Source: Mesorhizobium sp. ES1-1 (lineage in GTDB: Bacteria; Pseudomonadota; Alphaproteobacteria; Rhizobiales; Rhizobiaceae). Taken from it: a DNA stretch of 64,000 nt. Position numbers and translations under genes: made by a program. The first letter of the stretch is position 1, and every line of letters begins with the position of its first letter. Positions 1-10,477 of this stretch are shown here, one piece after another. Below the pieces are notes generated by a model that was given only the letters and a program-made list of their open reading frames with translations, ran no database searches and had not been told where the DNA came from. The DNA lies in the NCBI RefSeq assembly GCF_020164785.1, contig NZ_JAIUGX010000008.1, forward strand, positions 1 to 64,000. Reading direction: 5' to 3'.

Positions 1-857
1 TGCGTGCGCAATGCCAGCAGCGCGTCGAGCTCGCAGTCGAGCGTCAGGTAGAAATGCGGGATGGTGGTCTTGGCCTCCACCAGCCGCCGCGCGATGGTCT
101 TGCGCATAGTGTCATGCGGGACAAGCTCGTAGGAGCCTTCCTCGAACAGGCGAAGCACCTGATCGTCAGCCATCGCCTTCACGGCAGGGGCTGGCGCGGC
201 TGCCGGCGCGCCGGCAGGAGCCTTGGCCGCGGGTTCGGCCTTCGCCGAAGCCGCCGCACTGGAACCACCGGTCGCGATTGCCGCATCGACATCGGCCTTG
301 ACCACACGTCCATGCGGACCGGAGCCCGACACGGCAGACACATCAAGGCCGGCTTCCCTGGCGATACGCCGGGCAAGCGGCGAGGCGAAGGTGCGGCCTA
401 CATCCGGCGATTGGCTGATCTTCCCTGTGGGGGATATGCCCGGCAGGGCAGAGGGGGGCGCGACAGGCTCGGACGTCGGCGAGGCAGCGCCCCCCTCTGT
501 CGGCTTCGCCGACATCTCCCCCATGGGTGGGGAGATGGGCTCCTTGTCCTGCTTAGCCTCGGCTTTCACCGGTGCGGCGTTAACGTCCCTCTTCGAGGCG
601 GCACCAGCATCCTCGCCCTCGGCGGCAAGCACCGCGATCAAGGCGTTGACCTTGACGCCTTCCGTGCCAGCCGGAACAACCAGCTTGGCGACCGTACCCT
701 CATCGACGGCCTCGACCTCCATCGTCGCCTTGTCGGTCTCGATCTCAGCGATAACATCGCCTGGCGATACCTTGTCGCCTTCCTTGACCAGCCACCTGGA
801 AAGATTGCCCTCTTCCATCGTGGGCGAGAGCGCCGGCATGGTGATGTTGATTGGCAT
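1..857 (-). CDS. pdhC: Dihydrolipoamide acetyltransferase, PDH E2 (3' part missing)
   Basis: E2 core of the pyruvate dehydrogenase complex, which moves the acetyl group from E1 to CoA. Only the N-terminal ~285 residues are in the window; the gene runs off the left edge, so the catalytic domain is mostly absent. Seen: lipoyl domain at residues 1-80 with the ETDKA lipoylation motif (Lys43), a long Ala/Pro/Ser linker, a peripheral-subunit-binding domain around residues 150-190 (SPLARRIAREAGLD then SGSGPHGRV), a second Ala/Pro linker, and the start of the acyltransferase domain. Start ATG at 857 lies 17 nt after pdhB. Linker residues 108-147 are encoded by a palindromic repeat (see 418-536), which is unusual. 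Third gene of pdhABC. Confidence 0.96.
   Translation of the reverse strand, partial: MPINITMPALSPTMEEGNLSRWLVKEGDKVSPGDVIAEIETDKATMEVEAVDEGTVAKLVVPAGTEGVKVNALIAVLAAEGEDAGAASKRDVNAAPVKAEAKQDKEPISPPMGEMSAKPTEGGAASPTSEPVAPPSALPGISPTGKISQSPDVGRTFASPLARRIAREAGLDVSAVSGSGPHGRVVKADVDAAIATGGSSAAASAKAEPAAKAPAGAPAAAPAPAVKAMADDQVLRLFEEGSYELVPHDTMRKTIARRLVEAKTTIPHFYLTLDCELDALLALRT
418..536. repeat. Palindromic repeat element translated in frame within pdhC
   Basis: A ~119-bp inverted repeat. The inner arms CAGAGGGGGGCGC (449-461) and GCGCCCCCCTCTG (487-499) are perfect complements. The outer right arm (to 536) aligns with the degenerate left arm (from 418) with two 3-nt gaps. The right arm contains the sub-hairpins TCGGCTTCGCCGA and ATCTCCCC...GGGGAGAT. 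I recall this sequence type as a common intergenic palindrome in Mesorhizobium, but could not search for copies. It begins exactly at codon 108 of pdhC and adds about 40 residues to a flexible linker without breaking the frame. Confidence 0.8.
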
Positions 858-874
858 TTCGTCCTCCCGCCGGT

Positions 875-2302
<1,428 letters not shown>

Positions 2303-2317
2303 GTCCTTGCCCTCCCG

Positions 2318-3355
2318 TTACAATACGATATCGGTCCAGAGCTCGGACGGATCCGGCTCCGCGTCGTTCTGGGCAAATTCGGCGGCATCGGCCACGATGT
2401 CGCGAACCTCCTTGTCGATGGCTTTCAATTCATCCTCGGTGGCCCACTTCTTCTCGATCAGCCGCGCCTTGACCTGCTCGATCGGATCATGCTCCGAGCG
2501 CATCTTCTGCACTTCTTCCTTCGAGCGGTACTTCGCCGGATCGGACATGGAGTGGCCGCGGTAGCGATAGGTCTGCATCTCGAGGATGAGCGGGCCATTG
2601 CCGGCACGGCACCATTCGGTAGCGAGATCTCCGGCCGCCTTGACGGCCCGCACGTCCATGCCGTCGACCTGGATGCCGGGAATCTTGAAGGAAGCGCCGC
2701 GGTGCGAAAAATCCGTCTCGGCCGAAGAGCGGGAGACAGAGGTGCCCATCGCGTAACGGTTGTTCTCGATGATGTAGATCACCGGCAGCTTCCACAGCGA
2801 GGCCATGTTGAAGCTTTCATAGACCTGGCCCTGATTGGACGCGCCATCGCCGAAATAGGTCAGCGAAACATTGTTGTTGTCGCGATAGCGGTTTGCGAAG
2901 GCCAGCCCAGTGCCCAGCGACACCTGCGCGCCGACAATGCCGTGGCCGCCGTAAAAGTGTTTTTCCTTGGAGAACATGTGCATGGAGCCGCCCTTGCCCC
3001 GCGATAGCCCGCCGCGGCGGCCGGTCAATTCGGCCATGACACCGCGCGGCGAAAGCTCCATCGCCAGCATGTGGCCATGGTCGCGATAGGCGGTGATCAT
3101 CTGGTCGCCGTCGATTAGCGCCATCTTCATGCCGGTGACGACAGCTTCCTGGCCGATATAGAGATGGCAGAAGCCGCCGATGAAGCCCATGCCGTAGAGC
3201 TGACCGGCCTTTTCCTCGAAACGGCGGATGAGCAGCATGTGCCTGTAGGCGGCAAGCTCTTCGTCCTTGCTGAAGTCGGCGGGGCTTGGCGTCGAAAGCC
3301 CTGATCTGCCATCGGATTTAAATTTCGCAGGCGCTTTTTTCGCGGCGGTGGCCAT
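2318..3355 (-). CDS. pdhA: Pyruvate dehydrogenase E1 alpha
   Basis: E1 alpha carries the thiamine-diphosphate site and pairs with PdhB at the entry of acetyl-CoA synthesis. Seen: Lys/Ala-rich N-terminus, then the E1 core with the ThDP motif GDGASNQGQ...NN (around residues 185-215) and the phosphorylation-loop-like segment YRYRGHSMSDPAKYR. The frame is open 11 codons further upstream, but ATG 3355 (protein MATAAKKAP, 345 aa) has a good ribosome site (GGGAG) just ahead and normal family length. First gene of pdhABC. Confidence 0.96.
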   Translation of the reverse strand: MATAAKKAPAKFKSDGRSGLSTPSPADFSKDEELAAYRHMLLIRRFEEKAGQLYGMGFIGGFCHLYIGQEAVVTGMKMALIDGDQMITAYRDHGHMLAMELSPRGVMAELTGRRGGLSRGKGGSMHMFSKEKHFYGGHGIVGAQVSLGTGLAFANRYRDNNNVSLTYFGDGASNQGQVYESFNMASLWKLPVIYIIENNRYAMGTSVSRSSAETDFSHRGASFKIPGIQVDGMDVRAVKAAGDLATEWCRAGNGPLILEMQTYRYRGHSMSDPAKYRSKEEVQKMRSEHDPIEQVKARLIEKKWATEDELKAIDKEVRDIVADAAEFAQNDAEPDPSELWTDIVL

Positions 3356-3423
3356 GCATGACTCCCTGTTGCGTCTCTTCGCGGACATTGGAGCAAGATG
3401 AAATCCGCTCCGGGGAGATCAGC

Positions 3424-3448
3424 GCCTCCCCATCGATTTTTGGGAGGC
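3424..3448 (-). terminator. Stem-loop between ftsB and pdhA
   Basis: Inverted repeat GCCTCCC (3424-3430) / GGGAGGC (3442-3448) with an A/T-rich loop, read on the minus strand after ftsB and about 70 nt before pdhA. No clear U-run follows, so it may be a weak ftsB terminator or a pdhA leader structure. Confidence 0.35.
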
Positions 3449-3548
3449 TAACACGCGTAAAGGCGTTGCGCCATGCCGAATATGCATAGCTGGCATGCGA
3501 CTAACCGTTTAAAATCATTGAAAATATTGGTGATTAACCTGAAATCGG

Positions 3549-3872
3549 TTATTTTGCTGGCGCCGGCAACATGATGGTGATTTCATCGGCCTGCGACAGG
3601 TTCAGCGCCCTTCGCGCCTGCTCGTCGAGCATGTCCTTCTCCAGCGTGCCTTCATGCATGAGGCGAACGCGGCGTTCGAGCTCCAGTCGGCGAGCCTTGA
3701 TCGCGTCGAGTTGCCCCTGCAAGGCGACCGTCTGGGCCTCGAGTTGATATTTGGAGTTGATACCGAACTCACCGTGATAGGCGTGAAAACCGAAATAGGC
3801 CAGGAAGGCCACGCAAAGCGACGGGATGATCAGCCGTCCGGTGTTTCTCTGCTTGTGCTGACGCGTCCACAT
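3549..3872 (-). CDS. ftsB: FtsB/DivIC-type septum formation initiator
   Basis: Small bitopic membrane protein (107 aa) of the FtsB/DivIC family, which bridges FtsL and FtsQ in the divisome. Seen: basic cytoplasmic N-terminus (MWTRQHKQR), one transmembrane helix at about 14-32, then a periplasmic coiled coil at about 38-75 rich in Leu, Glu and Arg, and a short C-terminal segment. Located between eno and pdhA, the usual place in rhizobia. Identification rests on architecture and gene order; sequence conservation in the family is low. Confidence 0.85.
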   Translation of the reverse strand: MWTRQHKQRNTGRLIIPSLCVAFLAYFGFHAYHGEFGINSKYQLEAQTVALQGQLDAIKARRLELERRVRLMHEGTLEKDMLDEQARRALNLSQADEITIMLPAPAK

Positions 3873-3977
3873 CGCCCGTTCCCTCGCGGCCGCGGACTCA
3901 AGGCTGCGGCACCCGATCTTTTTGGCCCGATTGTGCTTAACGGACGGTTACGCAGGCCGGCCCGGTGGCCACGAAAC

Positions 3978-4008
3978 GAACAAGGGCGGGAATGACCCGC
4001 CCTTGTTC
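3978..4008 (-). terminator. Terminator after eno
   Basis: Perfect 13-bp stem GAACAAGGGCGGG / CCCGCCCTTGTTC with a 5-nt loop, 31 nt past the eno stop codon on the minus strand. The following GTTTCG gives only a short T stretch, so it may act as a terminator or as a 3'-end-protecting hairpin. Confidence 0.7.
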
Positions 4009-4038
4009 CAAAATCCATCCACCCGTTTGTTTTTCGGT

Positions 4039-5433
<1,395 letters not shown>

Positions 5434-5512
5434 TCATCATAAGTCATGCCTTCGGGGAGAAGATCTGGAGTATGAATGCTGCCGCGCGGGGCGAAACAAG
5501 AGGAGTTTCGCC

Positions 5513-5641
5513 ATGTCTGAGTTGAGCGGTATCGTCAGTCTGTTGTTCATTGCGGCTGCGTTCCTGACCTCGTGCGACACTCAACAGTCGCCACCAAAGG
5601 CCGTCTCGCCAGTGCACATCAGTGGTGAGGCAGCATATTGA
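5513..5641 (+). CDS. Tiny lipoprotein (42 aa)
   Basis: Predicted 42-residue lipoprotein, not otherwise recognised. Seen: AGGAG 7 nt before the ATG, a hydrophobic stretch at residues 8-18 ending in the lipobox LTSC (Cys21), then a short polar, Pro-rich mature peptide of about 22 residues. A perfect hairpin starts 5 nt after the stop. It resembles entericidin-like or other mini-lipoproteins in size, but no entericidin sequence is evident. It stands alone on the plus strand between eno and the PRC-barrel gene. Ribosome site, lipobox and terminator together support a real gene. Confidence 0.65.
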   Translation: MSELSGIVSLLFIAAAFLTSCDTQQSPPKAVSPVHISGEAAY

Positions 5642-5645
5642 ATCA

Positions 5646-5679
5646 GGAAGGGGCGCCGTCCGGTGACAGCGCCCCTTCC
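5646..5679 (+). terminator. Stem-loop after the tiny lipoprotein
   Basis: Perfect 11-bp stem GGAAGGGGCGC / GCGCCCCTTCC with a 12-nt loop. It lies between two convergent genes (5513-5641 plus, 5697-6062 minus) and could serve both; there is no U-run on either strand. Confidence 0.6.
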
Positions 5680-5696
5680 GTGGTCAAGCCGCAAGA

Positions 5697-6062
5697 TCAG
5701 TGCCAGTACGGCGTGACCTTGTAGTACTCATAGGATGCGTCGCGCGCGGTTTGGCCATCGGCTCCCGCCAGTTCGTTGATCGAGTAGGCAGGCGCCGACT
5801 TCAACTCCTCCCTGGAGAACGGCACGACGTAGCCGCCCTTGTCCTCGTCGTAGTCGAGGCTCGCCCACGGAACCGCGTGATATTTCTCTCCTATGCCAAG
5901 AAACCCGCCGAATCCGATCACCGCGAACATGATCCCATTCGACGTCTTGTCCAGCATGATATCCTCGATGCTGCCAATGCTGGAGCCTTCGGTGTTGTAA
6001 ACCGAGGTGCCGATGACTCGCGAAGCGGCGATTGCTTCAGTATGACCTGTCGGTGTCGTCAT
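5697..6062 (-). CDS. PRC-barrel domain protein
   Basis: 121-residue protein of the PRC-barrel family (domain first described in the photoreaction centre H subunit and RimM). Seen: ASRVIGTSVYNTEGSSIGSIEDIMLDKTS at the start of the barrel, then FAVIGFGGFLGIGEKYHAVPW and a Tyr-rich C-terminus. Start chosen at ATG 6062 because GAGGAG lies just upstream; the open frame extends 37 codons further without family similarity. Cytoplasmic by sequence. Function unknown; in rhizobia such proteins are often stress-associated. Sits between kdsA and eno on the same strand. Confidence 0.85.
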   Translation of the reverse strand: MTTPTGHTEAIAASRVIGTSVYNTEGSSIGSIEDIMLDKTSNGIMFAVIGFGGFLGIGEKYHAVPWASLDYDEDKGGYVVPFSREELKSAPAYSINELAGADGQTARDASYEYYKVTPYWH

Positions 6063-6218
6063 GATCTGCTCCTCATGTCGTTGAATCGTACTTCGACAAT
6101 GAGTAGCCGGAACGAAGGTTCCCCCATTTGTTAGTGCCGAGCCAGGCAAATTGGGCTGGAAAGAGCGTTGCATCGGTGCATCGATCTGCGGTCAAAAGTG
6201 TCTGAAGCGAGTGCTGCT

Positions 6219-7079
6219 TCAGAGACCCTTTGCGATACGGTCGAAGGCCATCAGCCTTTCCAGCAGGGCCGGCATGTCCTTCAACGGCAACATGTTCGGG
6301 CCATCGGAAGACGTCGAATTGTCGGGATCCTGATGGGTCTCGATGAACACGCCTGCAACGCCGACAGCCACAGCCGCGCGGGCCAGCGTCTCGACAAAGC
6401 GCCGCTCGCCACCCGATGAACCACCCTGTCCGCCCGGCTGCTGGACCGAATGCGTGGCATCGAAGATGACCGGCGCTCCGATCTCGGCCATGATCGGCAA
6501 GGCACGCATGTCCGAGACCAGCGTGTTGTAGCCGAAGGAGGCGCCACGCTCGGTGGTGAGCACATTGGCGTTGCCGGAGCCGGTTATCTTGGCGACGACG
6601 TTCTTCATGTCCCACGGAGCGAGGAACTGCCCCTTCTTCACGTTGATCACCTTGCCGGTTTTCGCGGCGGCGACGAGCATGTCGGTCTGTCGCGACAGGA
6701 AAGCCGGTATCTGCAGAACGTCGACATGCGGGGCGACGATCGCACATTGCTCCTCGGTGTGGACGTCGGTCAGCACAGGAAGCGAAAATTCCTTGCGAAG
6801 CTCGTCGAAGACGGGAAGCGCCGCGTCCATTCCGGCACCGCGCGTCGCAGACAGCGAGGTGCGGTTGGCCTTGTCGTAGCTGGTCTTGTAGACGAGGCCA
6901 ATGCCGAGCTTGCCGGTCAATTCCTTCAGCGCGCCGGCCATGTCGAACGCATGCTGACGCGATTCGAACTGGCATGGGCCGGCGATCAGCGACAGGGCCG
7001 CCCTATTGTCGAAGACCACATTGCCGACGGTGACCGATGAGTTGGGCGCCATCGAATGGGCCGCTTGGAGGTTGGTCAT
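6219..7079 (-). CDS. kdsA: 3-deoxy-8-phosphooctulonate synthase
   Basis: Condenses phosphoenolpyruvate with arabinose-5-phosphate to KDO-8-phosphate, the committed step to the KDO sugar of lipopolysaccharide. Seen over 286 residues: LIAGPCQFESRQHAFDMA, YKTSYDKANRTS, VLTDVHTEEQC, the NVKKGQFLAPWDMKN segment, and the C-terminal GVFIETHQDPDNSTSSDGPNM. Full length for the family. The ATG overlaps the stop of the upstream VOC gene by 4 nt, so the two are translationally coupled. Confidence 0.97.
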   Translation of the reverse strand: MTNLQAAHSMAPNSSVTVGNVVFDNRAALSLIAGPCQFESRQHAFDMAGALKELTGKLGIGLVYKTSYDKANRTSLSATRGAGMDAALPVFDELRKEFSLPVLTDVHTEEQCAIVAPHVDVLQIPAFLSRQTDMLVAAAKTGKVINVKKGQFLAPWDMKNVVAKITGSGNANVLTTERGASFGYNTLVSDMRALPIMAEIGAPVIFDATHSVQQPGGQGGSSGGERRFVETLARAAVAVGVAGVFIETHQDPDNSTSSDGPNMLPLKDMPALLERLMAFDRIAKGL

Positions 7080-7966
7080 TGAATCTCCCGAAAGATGAAG
7101 GCAGCGCCCTGCCCCGGCGCGGGCCGCACCACGATATCCCTGCCCGATATATCGTGCTCGATAGCGTTGGCCGCAAGCAGCCTCGACGTGGCATCCGCGT
7201 GCGCGACCGAAAAGACAATTGCGGCGAAGCGAAGCTCCGTCGGCGGACCGAGCGGCAGGCCAAAGCGCGAGCTGAAGGACGCCGGATCAAGGACGCTTAG
7301 AACCGCGTTGGGCAGGCGGAAAACGCCGCCCCGATCTTCAAGATTGGGATCGTCGATAGCGACGGAAATCAATCGGTTCTGTTCTTCAGGCCGATCACTG
7401 ACCGCCACGATCTCGACAATCCCGGTGGCGCCGTTTGCATGGGCCTGCAAAGCCGCGCGGTCTACCTTCGGCGCATTGACCCGCTCGCAGGCGAAGAGAA
7501 TGGCGTCCGTCGCCTTGCGGCCAGCCGCGAAGGCGAGCGTGAAGGAGGCGATTTCACTCTTTCCATCAGGATCCGTGAAGGCGCGAGAAAAGCTCAGCAT
7601 GTCTCCGGCCGACAGGTCGGCATCGACAAACCGGGCTTGATCGGCATCGGCATGCGGGGTGCCCAGCACGACCGCGGAAAACCCCTCGTCGCCAAGAACG
7701 TCGCGATAGAGACGGTCACGCGCGACAAACACGTTGCCGTCGGCGACAGCCTGCATTGCGGCCTGCTGATTGCCTACCGCGAGTGGTTCGAGATACGTGC
7801 CATCGGCTAGGAAAACGCAGCAGTTTTCTGTCCCGAAGGGATGAATGCCGGTCGGGGCGACAAGGAAGCCGAGGGATGTGAGCCGCCTTCGCGCGACTTC
7901 GACGCTCTGCGTCGGCAGCACCAGGTGATCGATGGGATGAGTGCTGGATGAAGGTGTTCTGATCAT
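7076..7966 (-). CDS. Glyoxalase-like (VOC fold) protein
   Basis: 296-residue protein of the glyoxalase-like VOC superfamily. Seen: IDHLVLPTQSVEVARRRLTSLGFLVAPTGIHPFGTENCCVFLADGTYLEPL, the usual first beta-alpha-beta unit with a candidate metal ligand in the IDH motif; a second module occupies the C-terminal half (IVEIVAVSDRPEEQ, FAAIVFSVAHADA). Substrate not predictable. It precedes kdsA with a 4-nt overlap, so it is the first gene of that transcript. Confidence 0.8.
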   Translation of the reverse strand: MIRTPSSSTHPIDHLVLPTQSVEVARRRLTSLGFLVAPTGIHPFGTENCCVFLADGTYLEPLAVGNQQAAMQAVADGNVFVARDRLYRDVLGDEGFSAVVLGTPHADADQARFVDADLSAGDMLSFSRAFTDPDGKSEIASFTLAFAAGRKATDAILFACERVNAPKVDRAALQAHANGATGIVEIVAVSDRPEEQNRLISVAIDDPNLEDRGGVFRLPNAVLSVLDPASFSSRFGLPLGPPTELRFAAIVFSVAHADATSRLLAANAIEHDISGRDIVVRPAPGQGAAFIFREIQ

Positions 7967-8061
7967 GCGGGCGCGATGTGCATCATTCCACGCCGAGGTT
8001 CAAGGCTTGATCGTGACCGCCGCGCCCAGATGGCGACGCAACATGCAAGCGATACACCGTC

Positions 8062-8112
8062 ATATCCTCACGCATCAAGAATTGACGTGAGGATATCCCC
8101 CGCACGGGGGAT
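8062..8112. promoter_or_regulatory. Two overlapping inverted repeats before the glycosyltransferase cluster
   Basis: First repeat: ATATCCTCACG (8062-8072) / CGTGAGGATAT (8086-8096). Second: ATCCCCC (8095-8101) / GGGGGAT (8106-8112). They share two bases, so they could form as adjacent hairpins. They lie between the divergent VOC gene (start 7966) and the glycosyltransferase cluster (start 8208). Possibilities are a structured leader or an operator pair; nothing here matches a known riboswitch. Confidence 0.5.
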
Positions 8113-8207
8113 GCTCCCGATCCCACCCTGGACGATCATCGAACGGTCTTGAGATTCGACAATGACCGGCGAACATTGCCCTGCCCCACGGCTGAAATTG
8201 ATTGACC

Positions 8208-9503
8208 ATGACGGGCAAGAGGATGCTCAGGATCCTGCGGATCACGCCGCATTTCTACCGACCCGGCACATGGCCGGTCGCCTTCGATCCGGTCGGTGGA
8301 TTGCAGAACCAGTCATGGACGATCGCGCATGGCCTGGACAAGGCCGGCACAACCCAGACGGTTCTGACCAGCTACATCCCCGGCAGCCCAAGAAACGTGC
8401 GGCTATCGACGACGATGCGCGTCAAATGCACGGGGTTCTGGCTGCCGGAATTCCTGGCCGGACCGATGCTCTGCTTCAGCTGGTTCCTGGGCGCCATACC
8501 CGAGCTCCTTCGCGCACGAAAGCGCTATGATCTCGTTCATATCCATTTCAATCACTCGATCTGGTGCAGGGTGATGGCCGTCCTGGTGAAAGCTCTGGGC
8601 GTGCCGCTCGTCGTCTCGATGAACACGTCCCTCTGGGCGGGTTTTCAGTCGGCGTTTCGGCTCAAGGGCAAGCCCTACGACATCACCCGCTGGTTCGAGC
8701 GGATGGCCTTGCGGTCGGCGGACCGGGTCGTGGCCCTGACCGAAACCTATGGCAGGAGCGCCGCGGGCGAAATGGGGCTCGACGCCTCGCGCGTCGACGT
8801 GGTGACGGACGCCATCGACATCGACGCCTTTCAACGCCCGATCGCTGCCAAGCTGCTTGAGGCCTTTCGCGCCGAGCACGGCATCCCGCATGGCCGTGCG
8901 ATCGTCAGTTTCATAGGCCGCATCAGTCCCGAGAAGGGCTGGCAGGATTTGCCGATCCTGGTGACGCACCTGTCCGAGAAAGGAGCGTTCCTGCTGATCT
9001 GCGGCGATGGCCCTGATCGGCGAAAGCTGGAAGCGGTGCTCACCGCGATCGCGCGTCCGGGGTCATGGACCATTACCGGATTTGTCTCTCCAGCTGAGGT
9101 CAAGAAGGCTCTTCGCATCTCCGACGTCCTGATCCTGCCATCGCGGCGCGAGGTGCTGGGCAGCGTCCTACTCGAGGCCATGGCGGCGGAGGTGCCGGCG
9201 GTTGCCTATGCCGTCGGCGGGGTTACCGACGTGGCTGGCAGACCCGAGGCACTGGCGCTGGTGCCAGAGGGGCGGCAACAGGAATTCATCGACCGCACGC
9301 TGCGGCTGCTTTCCGATGACCAGGCCAGGGAGGCCCTGATTGCGCAAGGACGGCGGCGCGCCAAGGATTTTTCGCTGGCGTCGGCGGTCGTGCTCAACCT
9401 CGAGCTTTATGGCTCGGTGCTCGCCGGCTCGAAACATGGCAGACGACAGCCAATCGCTATCATGTCGTTGCAGGAGGACGGCGGCTCGCCGGATGGCGCG
9501 TGA
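8208..9503 (+). CDS. Glycosyltransferase family 4 (GT-B)
   Basis: Retaining GT-B glycosyltransferase (431 aa from ATG 8208; TTG 8202 and ATG 8223 are alternatives). Seen: N-terminal acceptor domain beginning LRILRITPHFYRPGTWPVAFDPVGGLQNQ, linker, and C-terminal GT4 donor domain with FIGRISPEKGW, LLICGDGPDRRKLE and the E-x7-E motif REVLGSVLLEAMAAEVPAVAY. Sugar and acceptor unknown. First gene of a four-gene run in which each later gene overlaps the previous stop codon. No transporter, polymerase or flippase is adjacent. Confidence 0.88.
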   Translation: MTGKRMLRILRITPHFYRPGTWPVAFDPVGGLQNQSWTIAHGLDKAGTTQTVLTSYIPGSPRNVRLSTTMRVKCTGFWLPEFLAGPMLCFSWFLGAIPELLRARKRYDLVHIHFNHSIWCRVMAVLVKALGVPLVVSMNTSLWAGFQSAFRLKGKPYDITRWFERMALRSADRVVALTETYGRSAAGEMGLDASRVDVVTDAIDIDAFQRPIAAKLLEAFRAEHGIPHGRAIVSFIGRISPEKGWQDLPILVTHLSEKGAFLLICGDGPDRRKLEAVLTAIARPGSWTITGFVSPAEVKKALRISDVLILPSRREVLGSVLLEAMAAEVPAVAYAVGGVTDVAGRPEALALVPEGRQQEFIDRTLRLLSDDQAREALIAQGRRRAKDFSLASAVVLNLELYGSVLAGSKHGRRQPIAIMSLQEDGGSPDGA

Positions 9504-10477
9504 TCAATTTCGTCACCACGCGCAGCCACGCCTATACCGTCCGTCACTTGATCCGACAATTGGGCGATGCACGCGGCTGGAGTTACGAGCGCCTGTTCCG
9601 GCAAAAGCAGCTGCGTTCCGGCACATGGATATTCACCGATCACGAGCGGCTTTCGAACTTCGAGATCGCATTGGCCGCCAAGGTCGCCAACCGGCTCGAA
9701 CGCGGCGGCGCTCGCGTGCTCAATCATCCCGCGCGTGTGCGCGGTCGGCATGATCTGCTGAAAGCCCTCAACGCGGCGGGGATCAACAATTTTTCGGCCT
9801 GGCGCTGCGAGCATCAGCCGCGCCCGAATTCCTTCCCGGTCTTCATCCGCAACGAGTTCGACCATCTTTCCGCAGACCTCGAGCTGATCGCCGATCAGCC
9901 GGGGCTTGATGCCACGATCGGCCGAATGAGGGCAAACGGCGCGCCGCTGGCCGGCAAACTGGTGATCGAGTACGCAGGCCAGGAGGTGAGCCCAGGCCTC
10001 TGGCAGCGCTTCGCTACCTATCGCGCCGGCGACCGGCTGATCGCCCATCACAATGTCGTCGATTTCCGCTGGGCGGCCAAGGACCTGCGGCAGCCTGCGC
10101 GCCTGCGCGCCCATCCGATGTTTGCGGCCTTTCTCGAGAACGAGCGTCGTTTCGTCGAGGGCGACATGTATGAGGACGTGCTGCGCCGCGCCTTCGATCT
10201 TGCCGGCATCGAATATGGCCGCGCCGACTTTTCGCTGGTCGACGGGCGCCCCCAGATATTCGAGATCAACACCAATCCCGCGCACGGTTCCCACCGCGAG
10301 ATTTATCGCGACACCTTTCCTGAAAGGGTGGAGACGCAGAAGCTGGCGGAAGACCGGCTGTATGCCGCCCTGCGCGCGGTCAACACGCCGGCCGGCAACC
10401 GCATTGCCCTCGACGACCCCGACCTGGTGCCACAGCAGGCGCTCAGAAGACTGTTCCAGGGGATAAAGCGTGCTTGA
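9500..10477 (+). CDS. ATP-grasp-like protein of unknown role
   Basis: 325-residue protein. The C-terminal half resembles ATP-grasp ligases: YRAGDRLIAHHNVVDFRWAAK followed by LAGIEYGRADFSLVDGRPQIFEINTNPAHG, whose final Glu and Asn match the usual metal-binding pair. The N-terminal half (TTRSHAYTVRHLIRQL, GTWIFTDHERLS, RVLNHPARVRGRHDLLKAL) looks like the pre-ATP-grasp domain. It starts at GTG 9500, overlapping the previous stop by 4 nt. If active it would join a carboxylate to an amine or other nucleophile using ATP; the substrate is unknown. Placement between a glycosyltransferase and an acetyltransferase suggests modification of a glycan or glycopeptide. Confidence 0.72.
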   Translation: MINFVTTRSHAYTVRHLIRQLGDARGWSYERLFRQKQLRSGTWIFTDHERLSNFEIALAAKVANRLERGGARVLNHPARVRGRHDLLKALNAAGINNFSAWRCEHQPRPNSFPVFIRNEFDHLSADLELIADQPGLDATIGRMRANGAPLAGKLVIEYAGQEVSPGLWQRFATYRAGDRLIAHHNVVDFRWAAKDLRQPARLRAHPMFAAFLENERRFVEGDMYEDVLRRAFDLAGIEYGRADFSLVDGRPQIFEINTNPAHGSHREIYRDTFPERVETQKLAEDRLYAALRAVNTPAGNRIALDDPDLVPQQALRRLFQGIKRA

